Of a stretch of 64,000 nt of DNA, positions 42,725 to 51,846 are shown one piece after another. Both the position numbers and the translations under genes were made by a program. The first letter of the stretch is position 1, and every line of letters begins with the position of its first letter. This DNA is from Larkinella terrae (GTDB taxonomy: Bacteria > Bacteroidota > Bacteroidia > Cytophagales > Spirosomataceae), in contig NZ_WJXZ01000001.1 in assembly GCF_009668025.1 (NCBI RefSeq), positions 363,814-427,813 of the forward strand, given 5' to 3'. The notes under the pieces are model-generated. The model saw only the letters and a program-made list of their open reading frames with translations, was not told the origin of the DNA and made no database searches.

Positions 42725-43704
42725 CTAAAGTAACTATCGGGATTATTGGCGGAGCAGGTTATACGGGTGGCGAATTGCTGCGTATTCTCCTCAACCATCC
42801 TAACGCAACCATCGCTTTTGTTCACAGCAAAAGTCAGGCGGGAAAACCGGTTTATAGCACCCACACCGATCTGCTGGGCGATACGGATTTGACATTTTCG
42901 GGAGAAGATACCCGCGAGCTGGTCCATCAGGCCGGGCTTTCGGTGATTTTTCTCTGTTCCGGCCACGGCGAATCGGCGAAGTTTTTAGCCGAAAACCCCA
43001 TTCCCGACACCTTGAAAGTGATCGACCTCAGCACCGATTTTCGCGACGAGTCGAACGGTTTTGTGTACGGTTTGCCCGAACTCCAGCGCGACCGAATCCG
43101 GTCGGCCACCAAAATTGCGAATCCGGGCTGTTTTGCCACCAGCATTCAACTGGCCCTCTTACCACTGGCGCAGGCCGGATTGCTCACCGACGCGGTGCAG
43201 GTCAGCGCCATCACCGGCTCGACCGGCGCGGGTCAGTCGCTCAGCGCCACGACCCATTTCACCTGGCGGAACAACAACGTTTCGATTTACAAGGCGTTTA
43301 CCCACCAGCATCTGAAAGAGATTCGCCAGAGTCTGAATGCCCTGCAACCCGGTTTTGACCAGGCCATCCATTTTGTTCCCTACCGGGGCGATTTCACGCG
43401 TGGTATCATGGCGAACGTCTACACGCCTTTTTCCGGCAGTTTGCCCGAAGCCCGCCAGCTTTTCGACCGGTTTTACCAGGATCATCCTTTCACACACATC
43501 AGCGATGCCCCGGTGGACGTGAAGCAGGTTGTCAATACCAACAAATGCCTGATTCACCTGGAGTTACACGACGGCCAGTTGCTGATCAGCAGCATTATCG
43601 ATAACCTGACCAAAGGCGCGTCGGGGCACGCCGTTCAAAACATGAACCTGCTGTTCGGTTTGCCGGAAGACACCGGTTTGCGACTGAAAGCCGTGGCGTT
43701 TTAA
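42721..43704 (+). CDS. argC: N-acetyl-gamma-glutamyl-phosphate reductase
   Basis: A 327-residue protein from the ATG at 42721. This overlaps the glycosyltransferase stop as ATGA and suggests translational coupling. Motifs: IGIIGGAGYTGGELLRIL (NADPH binding), HGESAKFLAENP, IDLSTDFRD and the active-site Cys137 in ANPGCFATSIQLAL, then the HQHLKEI and VPYRGDFTRGI blocks. It reduces N-acylglutamyl phosphate to the semialdehyde. No argB, argD, argF or argH is present in the window, so the pathway is split elsewhere. Confidence 0.95.
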   Translation: MTKVTIGIIGGAGYTGGELLRILLNHPNATIAFVHSKSQAGKPVYSTHTDLLGDTDLTFSGEDTRELVHQAGLSVIFLCSGHGESAKFLAENPIPDTLKVIDLSTDFRDESNGFVYGLPELQRDRIRSATKIANPGCFATSIQLALLPLAQAGLLTDAVQVSAITGSTGAGQSLSATTHFTWRNNNVSIYKAFTHQHLKEIRQSLNALQPGFDQAIHFVPYRGDFTRGIMANVYTPFSGSLPEARQLFDRFYQDHPFTHISDAPVDVKQVVNTNKCLIHLELHDGQLLISSIIDNLTKGASGHAVQNMNLLFGLPEDTGLRLKAVAF

Positions 43705-44022
43705 CGTACCCGCTACTTCCTTTTTTGCGTCAGTTGTTTCTTCCATACGGCCAGTTATTGACTCCGGCTAGCCGGGTTTCTTCCAAACGCCGATCTTTGT
43801 TGCACTAGAGACGATGGCCTTTAGCGCAACAAAGATCGATGAACCTTCCTGCCAAATTCAGCAGTACAAATGTATCCGGCGATTGCAGGGCCACTTTGAG
43901 CTCAACACTCGTTCATGCACTTTAGAAAGCGTTTTTCACGTTAATTTAACACGGACTAAAGTCCGCGCGTACATAGGCGGTTTCGAGTTTTGTCTTATTT
44001 TTACAAAAAACATTCTAATCCC
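43705..44022. other. Gap between argC and fadD with two palindromes
   Basis: These 318 bases contain CCGGCTAGCCGG at 43764-43775 followed by GTTTCTT, a possible argC terminator, and a 13-bp perfect inverted repeat at 43791-43838. The rest should hold the fadD promoter. A plus-strand frame at 43814-44062 overlaps fadD and was rejected. Confidence 0.45.
43791..43838. repeat. 13-bp perfect inverted repeat downstream of argC
   Basis: CGATCTTTGTTGC (43791-43803) and its exact complement (43826-43838) flank a 22-nt loop. There is no T-run after it. It may end argC transcription or be another gene-end hairpin. Confidence 0.6.
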
Positions 44023-45729
44023 ATGGAAAACCCGTCAACGGCAAAACCGTACCCCTGGCTGAAACAGTACCCGAAAGGGATGCCTGCCGAAATTGATCCT
44101 GATGCCTATCCCTCGTTGGTTGAACTGATTGATGAAGGATGTCAGCGGTTTGCTGATAACGGGGCTTATGCCAACATGGATAAGGTGTTGACTTTCAGGG
44201 AAATTTATACGCTTTCCGGGCATTTTGCTTCGTACCTGCAAAACGTTCTGAAGTTGCAGAAAGGCGATCGGGTGGCGATTCAAATGCCCAATCTGTTACA
44301 ATATCCGGTTGCGATCTTCGGAATTCTGCGGGCTGGTTTGGTTGTCGTCAATACCAATCCACTGTATACGCCCCGCGAGATGCAGCACCAATTCAAGGAT
44401 TCGGGTGCCAAAGCGATTGTTATTCTCGGCAATTTTGCCAGCAATCTGGAGAAAATCATTGATCAGACCGATATCAAACACGTCATTATTACCAACGTTG
44501 GCGACCTGCTTGGTTTCCCGAAGAAGCTGATTGTCAATGCTGTCGTCAAATACGTAAAAAAACTGATCCCGGATTATCACCTGCCGCAAGCCGTCTCGCT
44601 GAGTAAAGCGCTAAGCCAGGGAAGTCGCCAGCCACTGCAAAAAGTCAACGTAGTGGGTTCGGATATGGCGTTCGTGCAATACACCGGCGGAACAACCGGC
44701 GTGTCGAAAGGGGCCGTACTGACCCACCGCAACATTGTTGCCAACACCGAAGCGGGCAGTAAATGGATGCAAATCGACCTGATGGGCGTTGAGCAATGCA
44801 TTATTGTTGCCCCGCTGCCTTTATACCACATTTATGCCCTGACGGTCAACGCGATGCTGGCCCTCAAGAGTGGCTGTCTGAACGTTCTCATTACCAATCC
44901 GCGCGACATGAACGCCTTCATCGACGAACTGAAGAAATACAAGTTCAATATGTTTGTCAGCCTGAATACGCTCTATAACGGTTTGGTGAATAATCCGCGC
45001 ATCAACGAAGTCGACTTCAGCAACCTCAGGATTTCCTCAGCGGGTGGTATGGCGTTGCAAACGTCGGTGGCTGAACGCTGGAAAAAACTGACGGGCAACA
45101 CCATCGCCGAAGGCTACGGCCTTTCCGAAACCTCGCCCATTCTGACGTCGAACCCCTGCGACGGAACCGCCCGGCTGGGTACGATCGGTCTGCCGCTGCC
45201 GAGTACCGAACTGAAAATCATGCAGGAAGACGGCACCGAAGCGCCGATGGGAATGCCCGGCGAAATCTGGGCCAAAGGACCACAGGTTTTCCCCGGTTAT
45301 TACAATCGTCCCGACGAAACCGCGAAGGTGATGGAAGGCGAGTATTTTAAAACGGGAGACATCGGCGTGATGGACGAAGACGGTTTTTTCCGGATCGTCG
45401 ATCGCAAGAAAGATATGATTCTGGTGTCCGGATTCAACGTCTATCCGAATGAAATTGAGGACGTTATCGCCCAGTGCCCGGGGGTTCTGGAGGTAGCCTG
45501 CATTGGGGTTCCCGATGATAAATCAACGGAAGCCGTCAAAATTTTTGTGGTCAAAAAAGATCCCAACCTGACGGCGGAGGATATTCTCAAGTACAGCAAA
45601 GATCAACTCACGAACTACAAACGGCCCCGGCACATCGAGTTTCGGGCGGAATTACCGAAAAGTAACGTTGGCAAAATTCTGCGACGACCGTTGCGCGACG
45701 AAGAACTTGCGAAACTAAATAAAAAGTAG
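44023..45729 (+). CDS. fadD: Long-chain fatty acid--CoA ligase
   Basis: A 568-residue protein from the ATG at 44023 (MENPSTAKPYPWLKQYP). The adenylate-forming motifs are complete: YTGGTTGVSKGAVLTHRN (ATP loop), GYGLSETSP, YFKTGDIGVMDEDGF, RIVDRKKDMILVSGFNVYP and the C-terminal catalytic Lys in LPKSNVGKILRRPLR. It activates fatty acids with ATP and CoA for beta-oxidation or lipid synthesis. It appears to be a single-gene unit with a terminator 11 bases after its stop. Confidence 0.93.
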   Translation: MENPSTAKPYPWLKQYPKGMPAEIDPDAYPSLVELIDEGCQRFADNGAYANMDKVLTFREIYTLSGHFASYLQNVLKLQKGDRVAIQMPNLLQYPVAIFGILRAGLVVVNTNPLYTPREMQHQFKDSGAKAIVILGNFASNLEKIIDQTDIKHVIITNVGDLLGFPKKLIVNAVVKYVKKLIPDYHLPQAVSLSKALSQGSRQPLQKVNVVGSDMAFVQYTGGTTGVSKGAVLTHRNIVANTEAGSKWMQIDLMGVEQCIIVAPLPLYHIYALTVNAMLALKSGCLNVLITNPRDMNAFIDELKKYKFNMFVSLNTLYNGLVNNPRINEVDFSNLRISSAGGMALQTSVAERWKKLTGNTIAEGYGLSETSPILTSNPCDGTARLGTIGLPLPSTELKIMQEDGTEAPMGMPGEIWAKGPQVFPGYYNRPDETAKVMEGEYFKTGDIGVMDEDGFFRIVDRKKDMILVSGFNVYPNEIEDVIAQCPGVLEVACIGVPDDKSTEAVKIFVVKKDPNLTAEDILKYSKDQLTNYKRPRHIEFRAELPKSNVGKILRRPLRDEELAKLNKK

Positions 45730-45739
45730 TAGGACAGAG

Positions 45740-45766
45740 AGCGGTTGAAAAACCGCTTTTTTCTTT
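45740..45766 (+). terminator. Intrinsic terminator after fadD
   Basis: AGCGGTT (45740-45746) and AACCGCT (45751-45757) form a 7-bp stem with a GAAA loop, followed by TTTTTTCTTTC. It lies between the convergent fadD and LytTR genes and serves fadD. Confidence 0.78.
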
Positions 45767-46212
45767 CATGCCATTGCGTAATGCGCCGTCAGGGGCAGAA
45801 ATTCCTGCTGAAATGCGATCACTAATTTCATGAATTGGGTGGTTTTTCGACGCGAAACTTCAATTTCAAAACCACTTGTCAGACAAGTAGTGACGCCTTT
45901 ATCCGTTCGAATCTCCTGGAGATACAACAGGTTGATGATGCTCTTTTTGTGAGGTCTTACAAAAATTTCCGACGGCAGCCGGCCTTCCAGTTTTTTTAGG
46001 GTCAGCGACACGATCATTTCCGAACCGTCGCTGAAGTGTACTACCGTATAATTTCCTTTGCCTTCCAGCCACGTAATCCGGTAAGCCGGAATTTTCCGAC
46101 GCTGCCCCCAAAAAGGCAATGTAATGTCCGGCAAGTTCAGATGGCGAGTTACGGATTGTAACTGGTATTCGGAGTACGAATTTCTGGGACTGGAATGGAT
46201 CTGTAATTTCAT
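45766..46212 (-). CDS. LytTR-domain DNA-binding protein without receiver domain
   Basis: A 148-residue protein from the ATG at 46210-46212 (MKLQIHSSPRNSY). Its last ~95 residues are a LytTR domain: ITWLEGKGNYTVVHFSDGSE, LTLKKLEGRLPSEIFVRPHKKSIINLLYLQEI and the closing VSRRKTTQFM. LytTR domains bind tandem DNA repeats through beta-strands. Unlike usual two-component members it has no receiver, so it must be controlled by level or by unseen partners. A hairpin-like AT-rich repeat lies upstream at 46236-46270. It is divergent from cysM. Confidence 0.87.
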   Translation of the reverse strand: MKLQIHSSPRNSYSEYQLQSVTRHLNLPDITLPFWGQRRKIPAYRITWLEGKGNYTVVHFSDGSEMIVSLTLKKLEGRLPSEIFVRPHKKSIINLLYLQEIRTDKGVTTCLTSGFEIEVSRRKTTQFMKLVIAFQQEFLPLTAHYAMA

Positions 46213-46235
46213 ATACGTAGCTGTTGTATATTGAA

Positions 46236-46270
46236 CTTTTACAAAAATGGGTTTTATTTTTGTATAAAAG
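46236..46270. promoter_or_regulatory. AT-rich inverted repeat upstream of the LytTR gene
   Basis: CTTTTACAAAAAT (46236-46248) pairs with ATTTTTGTATAAAAG (46256-46270) apart from a two-base bulge. It lies 24 bases before the LytTR start, in the 229-base divergent region shared with cysM. A role as an autoregulatory operator is possible but unproven. Confidence 0.35.
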
Positions 46271-46441
46271 CAAGGTTTTTTCAACAAATTATACTGAAAC
46301 AGCAAAAATATTTTCACTTTTTCTGTTTTTTTCTGTTCAACTTATCTTCAACAACGATTTCGGTAACATTTAAACCGGCTGCAACTTTGAAAAGCGGCTT
46401 TGTGTTCCCTTCAGATAGCATACTTTTTCCGGCAACTATTC

Positions 46442-47317
46442 ATGGCAACTTTATTAGACTTTGTTGGCAACACCCCACTCGTTGAATTAAAGCACATTAA
46501 CCCCAATTCGGGTGTCAAATTATACGGCAAAATGGAAGGTCATAATCCGGGCGGCAGCGTCAAGGATCGACCGGCGTACAGCATGATCAAAGGCGCCATT
46601 GATCGGGGCGACCTGAAACCGGGGACGAAATTAATCGAAGCAACCAGCGGAAATACCGGCATTGCCCTGGCCATGATTGCCCGACTTTATAATGTTGAAA
46701 TTGAGTTGGTTTTACCTCAGAATTCGACCCGCGAACGCATCCTTACCATGCAGGCTTTTGGCGCGAAGGTTATCTTGATGGAAACCATGGAGAGCGCCCG
46801 CGATTATGCCGAAGAACAGGCCAATTCAGGCGATTATTTTCTGCTGAATCAATTTGCAAATCCAGACAATTACTTAGCGCATTATCGCACAACCGGGCCG
46901 GAAATCTGGAAAAATACTCAAGGTAAAATTACTCATTTCGTTTCTGCTATGGGTACCACCGGAACGATCATGGGAACGTCGCGGTATTTGAAGGAACAGA
47001 ATCCGGCCATTCAGGTAATCGGCTGCCAGCCTTCGGAAGGTTCGCAAATACCGGGTATCCGCAAATGGCCCCAGGAGTACCTTCCCAAAATTTACGAGCC
47101 CAGCCGCGTTGACCGCGTGATTGAAATGTCACAGGATGATGCCACCCGGATGACCCGCCGACTGGCCCGGGAAGAAGGCGTTTTCGCCGGTATGAGCAGC
47201 GGGGGAGCGGTTTTTGCCGCTCTCAAACTGATCGAGGAACTGGAAGAAGGCGTTGTCGTTTGCATTATCTGCGACCGGGGCGACCGATATTTGTCATCCG
47301 ATCTATTCGACAATTAA
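46442..47317 (+). CDS. cysM: Cysteine synthase, CysM type
   Basis: A 291-residue PLP enzyme from the ATG at 46442 (MATLLDFVGNTPLVELKHI). The PLP lysine is in NPGGSVKDRPAYSM. Phosphate-binding and substrate loops appear as TSGNTGIALAM and GTTGTIMGTSRYL, and the C-terminal IICDRGDRYLSSDLF is typical. The CysM class is suggested by the GTMGT-like loop and the short length. It makes cysteine from O-acetylserine and sulfide or thiosulfate. A hairpin at 47352-47386 follows. Upstream, CAACTTTG at 46382-46389 resembles a -7 box. Confidence 0.92.
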   Translation: MATLLDFVGNTPLVELKHINPNSGVKLYGKMEGHNPGGSVKDRPAYSMIKGAIDRGDLKPGTKLIEATSGNTGIALAMIARLYNVEIELVLPQNSTRERILTMQAFGAKVILMETMESARDYAEEQANSGDYFLLNQFANPDNYLAHYRTTGPEIWKNTQGKITHFVSAMGTTGTIMGTSRYLKEQNPAIQVIGCQPSEGSQIPGIRKWPQEYLPKIYEPSRVDRVIEMSQDDATRMTRRLAREEGVFAGMSSGGAVFAALKLIEELEEGVVVCIICDRGDRYLSSDLFDN

Positions 47318-47351
47318 CCAGACAGGCCGGAAGCGGCCCCTCCGTTTCCGG

Positions 47352-47386
47352 ATGACTACCGGGAAATAATTTTTTCCGGTAGTCAT
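47352..47386. terminator. 11-bp inverted repeat between cysM and pyrD
   Basis: ATGACTACCGG (47352-47362) and CCGGTAGTCAT (47376-47386) are perfectly complementary with a 13-nt T-rich loop. The tail is only weakly T-rich, so termination of cysM is inferred from position. Confidence 0.45.
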
Positions 47387-47402
47387 TTATCCATCCAGCC
47401 GC

Positions 47403-47434
47403 TTGCACAGCATCCGCGGAGTTCTGTACATTTG
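47403..47434 (+). promoter_or_regulatory. Candidate pyrD promoter
   Basis: TTG at 47403-47405 and TACATTTG at 47427-47434 are 21 bases apart, matching the Bacteroidota -33/-7 consensus (TTG ... TAnnTTTG). Transcription would begin within a few bases of the pyrD ATG at 47439, predicting a leaderless or nearly leaderless mRNA. Confidence 0.4.
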
Positions 47435-47438
47435 TGTT

Positions 47439-48482
47439 ATGTACAAGCGCGTCGTCCTGCCTCTCCTCTTTCGTTTTGATGCTGAACAGATTCACCATTT
47501 TGTTACTTCTTTCCTGAAAATTTCACTGGCCATTCCCGGTTTTCGCTGGCTGGCCCGGCAATTGTTTACCGTCGATGATCCGCGGCTGAAACGGAAATTG
47601 TTTGGCATTGAATTCAAAAATCCGGTCGGTTTGGCCGCCGGTTTTGACAAAAACGCTGAATGGGTGGATGAACTGGCGTGTCTGGGTTTCGGATTTATCG
47701 AAATTGGCACCGTAACTCCCCGCCCCCAGTCGGGCAATGACCGCCCCCGGCTTTTTCGTCTGAAAGCCGATAAAGGGCTCATCAACCGGATGGGTTTTAA
47801 CAACGAAGGAGCGAAAGCAGCTGCCAACCGGCTTCGTAAACGCAGTTCTGGTCAGCAACTCATCATTGGAGGGAACATTGGCAAAAACAAACTGACACCG
47901 AACGAAAACGCGCTGGACGATTACCTGGCCTGTTTCCACGATTTATTTGATACCGTCGATTATTTTGTCGTCAACGTTAGTTCGCCGAACACGCCAGGGC
48001 TGCGGGCGTTACAGGAAAAAGAACCGCTTACGGCTTTGCTGCAGCGTTTGCAGGACGAAAACCGGCAAAAACCGGTGGCGAAACCGATTCTTCTTAAAAT
48101 TGCGCCCGATCTGACCGACAGTCAGTTGGATGATATTATTGAGATTGTTACCACCACCCGCATCGACGGGATTATCGCGACCAACACGACTATTAGTCGC
48201 GACGGATTGCAGACCGATGCCACGACCGTTGAAAAAATAGGCATGGGTGGCGTCAGCGGAGCGCCGTTAAAACAACGTTCGACGGAAGTGATTCGTTATC
48301 TTTGTCAACAGTCGGGCCACGCGTTCCCGGTTATCGGGGTTGGTGGTATTATGACGGCGGAAGATGCGCTTGAGAAATTGCGGGCCGGAGCCAGTTTGGT
48401 GCAGGTCTACACGGGGTTTATTTACGAAGGCCCCGCGTTAGCTAAAAGGATTTGCAAAGTATTGGCAGAAGAGGTAGTTTAA
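47439..48482 (+). CDS. pyrD: Dihydroorotate dehydrogenase (quinone), class 2
   Basis: A 347-residue protein from the ATG at 47439 ([19 protein letters not shown]). The N-terminal hydrophobic helices (residues 1-45) are the class 2 membrane-association segment. FMN and substrate blocks are [51 protein letters not shown] (with the class 2 catalytic Ser), [12 protein letters not shown] and [19 protein letters not shown]. It oxidises dihydroorotate to orotate and passes electrons to quinone in pyrimidine synthesis. It is followed 15 bases later by ftsK. Confidence 0.97.
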   Translation: MYKRVVLPLLFRFDAEQIHHFVTSFLKISLAIPGFRWLARQLFTVDDPRLKRKLFGIEFKNPVGLAAGFDKNAEWVDELACLGFGFIEIGTVTPRPQSGNDRPRLFRLKADKGLINRMGFNNEGAKAAANRLRKRSSGQQLIIGGNIGKNKLTPNENALDDYLACFHDLFDTVDYFVVNVSSPNTPGLRALQEKEPLTALLQRLQDENRQKPVAKPILLKIAPDLTDSQLDDIIEIVTTTRIDGIIATNTTISRDGLQTDATTVEKIGMGGVSGAPLKQRSTEVIRYLCQQSGHAFPVIGVGGIMTAEDALEKLRAGASLVQVYTGFIYEGPALAKRICKVLAEEVV

Positions 48483-48497
48483 GGCAGCTAAAAAGAA

Positions 48498-51017
48498 ATG
48501 ACTCAACCCATCAACCGACAAAACACCGTTCGGAGCGAGCGGCCAAAACCGAAAACCGCGCCGGTTTCGATGAAATGGCCTACCTGGCAAGCCGACCGCA
48601 AGTCGCAGCTCGCCTTCGGAGGGTTGCTGATTCTGCTGGCCATTGGTCTAACCGTGGCTTTCTGCTCTTACCTGCTCACCGGCCAGGCCGACCAAAGCGT
48701 CCTGAGTAAAGTTACCGACTCGTCCCTGCGCGAATCGGGAACCGAAATGCGAAACTTCCTGGGCGTGCTGGGGGCTTACATCGCCCACGTATTCATTTTT
48801 CGCTGGTTCGGTTTTTCCGCCCTCGGCATACCGGTTATTTTGTTTTTGTCCGGCCTGAAACTGGTTTTTAATTTCGAACTGCTGCCGCTGGGCCGAACCA
48901 CCAAGGCCGTGTTGTTCTACATGACCTGGATCAGCGCCCTGGCTGGTTACATCGTTCTGGCCACCGATTCCATCGGACAGGGCAGCGTCTGGTGTGGCGG
49001 TATTGGCTACGAAGTAAACGTCTGGCTCTATAACCTCATTGGTTGGGGCGGAATCGCCATCATCGGTTTTGCCCTGTTTGTATTCCTGATTTTTTTCTAC
49101 GGAATTACGAAATTACCTTCGATCGCTTTGCCGCAGCGACCCGTTTCGGCGCCCCGGCCATCGAATACGAATACGGTTAACGAGGAAGAAGAACCAGAAG
49201 AGGAAGAGGACGAAGACGATGTGGATGACTTTATTGACGTCAAGCCGAAGTCGAACAGCGTACCGAAACCGGTAGAGCCCCCGGTTTCGGAAACCACAGA
49301 ACCGCTGAACGGCCACGAACCGGAAGTAAAACCGGAAAAAATAAACGGGTCGGGCACTTCGGCCGCTTCGGTTAAAAAACCGCTCACGTTTACCATCGCC
49401 GATACCACCCCGGTTGAACCGGCTTCGGAGCCTTCCCAACCCGTGGCGGAAGCCTATGCCGGGCCAACGGACGAGGTTGATGAAGATGCTTTAAAACTCC
49501 ACGGACTGTACGACCCAACGCTCGATCTGCCCCGGTATCAGTTCCCGACGATCGAACTGCTGACGGAGTATCCGGAAAATAAAAAAGCGCAGGTGTCGGC
49601 GGAAGAACTGGAAGCCAACAAGGATCGAATTGTTGAAACGCTACAGAACTACGGAATTACAATCGACAGCATCAAAGCAACAATCGGGCCTACCGTGACG
49701 CTGTATGAGATTATCCCGGCAGCTGGCGTCCGGATTTCCAAAATCAAGAGCTTGGAAGACGACATTGCCCTGAGTTTAGCCGCCCTCGGTATCCGGATTA
49801 TCGCGCCGATGCCGGGTCAGGGAACAATCGGGATTGAGGTGCCGAACAAAAACCGGGAGATGGTGGCCATGCGGTCGGTGATGACCACCGAGAAGTTTAC
49901 CAAAAGTACGTTCGAGTTGCCGGTGGTGATGGGAAAAACCATTTCCAACGAGATTTACGTAGCCGATCTGGCCAAAATGCCCCACCTGCTCATGGCCGGA
50001 GCCACAGGACAGGGGAAATCCGTTGGGTTGAACGTGTTGCTGACCTCGCTGATTTATAAAAAACACCCGTCTCAGCTCAAGCTCATTCTCGTCGATCCAA
50101 AAAAGGTGGAATTGACGCTGTTCAATAAACTCGAACGGCATTTTCTGGCCCAGTTGCCCGACAGCGACGAGCCGATTATTACCGATACGAAAAAGGTGGT
50201 CAATACGCTCAATTCGCTTTGTATCGAGATGGACAACCGCTACAATTTGCTGAAAGACGCGCAGTGCCGGAACCTGAAAGAATACAACGCCAAATTTATC
50301 CAGCGTCGGCTAAACCCGGAAAAAGGACATAAGTTTTTGCCGTACATCGTGCTGGTGATCGACGAGTTGGCCGATCTGATGATGACGGCGGGCAAGGAAG
50401 TCGAGCAACCGATTGCGCGACTGGCGCAGTTGGCGCGGGCCATCGGTATTCACCTCGTTGTGGCTACGCAACGCCCTTCGGTGAACGTCATTACCGGTTT
50501 GATCAAAGCCAACTTCCCGGCGCGTTTGTCGTTCAAGGTGACGTCCAAGATCGACTCACGGACCATTCTGGACACGGGCGGAGCGGAACAACTGGTCGGT
50601 ATGGGAGACATGCTGTTCTCGTCGAACTCCGATATTGTCCGGCTGCAATGTCCGTTTGTCGATACGAACGAAATTGAAGACATCTGCGATTTTGTGGGCA
50701 GCCAGCGCGGTTACGATTCATCGTATAACCTGCCGGAATTTGCCGGTGACGACAGCGGCAGTGTGGAAGAACGCGAAGTGGATCTGGAAAACCGGGATCC
50801 GATGTTCGACGAAGCCGCACGGCTGGTGGTTAACCATCAACAAGGCAGTACTTCACTCATTCAGCGCCGGTTGAAATTAGGGTATAACCGCGCGGGTCGG
50901 CTCATCGACCAGTTGGAAGCAGCCGGTATTGTGGGTTCATTTGAAGGAAGTAAAGCGCGTGAAGTGTTGATCCAGGACATCAATACGCTGGAAGAGCTTC
51001 TGAAAAATATGAATTGA
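48498..51017 (+). CDS. ftsK: DNA translocase FtsK
   Basis: An 839-residue protein. The N-terminal ~200 residues hold four membrane helices. Then comes an acidic, Pro/Glu-rich linker (about 215-330, including a run of Glu and Asp). The motor domain has Walker A GATGQGKS at residues 501-508, LKLILVDPKKVEL and LVIDELADLMM. The C-terminal gamma winged helix is visible as STSLIQRRLKLGYNRAGRLI and AGIVGSFEGSKARE. FtsK pumps DNA at the septum to resolve chromosome dimers and coordinate division. Its pairing with lolA downstream is a recurrent Bacteroidota arrangement. Confidence 0.97.
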   Translation: MTQPINRQNTVRSERPKPKTAPVSMKWPTWQADRKSQLAFGGLLILLAIGLTVAFCSYLLTGQADQSVLSKVTDSSLRESGTEMRNFLGVLGAYIAHVFIFRWFGFSALGIPVILFLSGLKLVFNFELLPLGRTTKAVLFYMTWISALAGYIVLATDSIGQGSVWCGGIGYEVNVWLYNLIGWGGIAIIGFALFVFLIFFYGITKLPSIALPQRPVSAPRPSNTNTVNEEEEPEEEEDEDDVDDFIDVKPKSNSVPKPVEPPVSETTEPLNGHEPEVKPEKINGSGTSAASVKKPLTFTIADTTPVEPASEPSQPVAEAYAGPTDEVDEDALKLHGLYDPTLDLPRYQFPTIELLTEYPENKKAQVSAEELEANKDRIVETLQNYGITIDSIKATIGPTVTLYEIIPAAGVRISKIKSLEDDIALSLAALGIRIIAPMPGQGTIGIEVPNKNREMVAMRSVMTTEKFTKSTFELPVVMGKTISNEIYVADLAKMPHLLMAGATGQGKSVGLNVLLTSLIYKKHPSQLKLILVDPKKVELTLFNKLERHFLAQLPDSDEPIITDTKKVVNTLNSLCIEMDNRYNLLKDAQCRNLKEYNAKFIQRRLNPEKGHKFLPYIVLVIDELADLMMTAGKEVEQPIARLAQLARAIGIHLVVATQRPSVNVITGLIKANFPARLSFKVTSKIDSRTILDTGGAEQLVGMGDMLFSSNSDIVRLQCPFVDTNEIEDICDFVGSQRGYDSSYNLPEFAGDDSGSVEEREVDLENRDPMFDEAARLVVNHQQGSTSLIQRRLKLGYNRAGRLIDQLEAAGIVGSFEGSKAREVLIQDINTLEELLKNMN

Positions 51018-51033
51018 GGGAACCGAAAAAGTG

Positions 51034-51094
51034 GGAGGAGCGGCTAACGGGAAGCGCGGTAAAGGAAAGATCGCATCCCGTCAGCCGCTCCTCC
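51034..51094. terminator. 19-bp inverted repeat after ftsK
   Basis: Arms 51034-51052 and 51076-51094 (GGAGGAGCGGCTAACGGGA and complement) pair with one mismatch around a 23-nt purine-rich loop. It lies between the ftsK stop and the lolA promoter region. A faint 7-nt rhythm is present but too weak to claim. Confidence 0.55.
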
Positions 51095-51128
51095 TTGCAT
51101 TCTTTTATTAAACTTTTTGAATTAAATC

Positions 51129-51159
51129 TTGTCTACCTACGAAACGGTCGGCAACTTTG
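51129..51159 (+). promoter_or_regulatory. Candidate lolA promoter
   Basis: TTG at 51129-51131 and CAACTTTG at 51152-51159, spaced 20 bases, resemble the Bacteroidota -33/-7 pair with CA in place of TA. The same AACTTTG core occurs upstream of cysM and in the divergent repeat at 28603-28673. Confidence 0.33.
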
Positions 51160-51206
51160 CAGACAGTTTTAAAAACGAACCCAGGCTTACATAAAAGAAA
51201 ATAAAC

Positions 51207-51836
51207 ATGAAGAAATTAGCCTTGCTATGGGCATTGGTTGTGGGATTGTCGCTGCCATCGATTGCGCAAAAGGACAAGAAAGCATCGGATGTTCTGGACG
51301 CGATGAGTGCCAAATATAAAGCATTGAATTCCTATAAAGCGTCCTTTACCTATACCGGCGACGGCAGCAATTACAAAGGAGAATTAACGGTAAAGAAAGT
51401 GGCTTTTCGCCTGAAACTGGCCGGTCAGGAGGTTTTCACGGATGGCAAAACGATGTCTACGTATATCAAGGAAACCAACGAAGTAAACGTACAGGATTAT
51501 GACGCCGGAGCCGCCGGTGATTTTAACCCGACGAAGATTTATTCCATCTACAAACAGGGGTATAATTACAAGTACATCGGCGAACAGAAACAGGGAGGTC
51601 AGGCAGTTGACGTGGTGGAGTTAATACCGGAAAAGAAAGGCACTCAGATTGTTAAAGTACAAATTTCGGTCAACAAAGCCGACAAACAGATAAAGGGCTG
51701 GAAATTGACCGACAAAACCGGTAAAGTAACCAGCTACACCATTGACAAATTCACGCCGAATGTTGCTGTACCGGACAGCTACTTTGTTTTCGACAAATCG
51801 AAATACCCCGGCGTTGAAGTGGTTGATCTGCGATAA
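51207..51836 (+). CDS. lolA: LolA-like outer membrane lipoprotein carrier
   Basis: A 209-residue exported protein with a clean Sec signal (MKKLALLWALVVGLSLPSIA, cleavage before QKDKK). The mature part has the LolA/LolB half-barrel pattern: AMSAKYKALNSYKASFTYT, FRLKLAGQEVFTDGKTMSTYI, VVELIPEKKGTQIVKVQISVN and FTPNVAVPDSYFVFD. LolA shuttles lipoproteins across the periplasm. It lies directly after ftsK, a conserved pairing. It is convergent with the DUF418 gene (10-base gap). Confidence 0.9.
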   Translation: MKKLALLWALVVGLSLPSIAQKDKKASDVLDAMSAKYKALNSYKASFTYTGDGSNYKGELTVKKVAFRLKLAGQEVFTDGKTMSTYIKETNEVNVQDYDAGAAGDFNPTKIYSIYKQGYNYKYIGEQKQGGQAVDVVELIPEKKGTQIVKVQISVNKADKQIKGWKLTDKTGKVTSYTIDKFTPNVAVPDSYFVFDKSKYPGVEVVDLR

Positions 51837-51846
51837 TTGTAATCGG

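Noticed and set aside
43814-44062. An 82-codon plus-strand frame before fadD
   Set aside because: It overlaps the fadD N-terminus in another frame, spans one arm of a hairpin, and has no recognisable features.
49180-49300. Acidic run in FtsK considered as a frameshift or assembly error
   Set aside because: Acidic, Pro-rich linkers between the membrane and motor domains are normal for FtsK, and the frame stays open on both sides.
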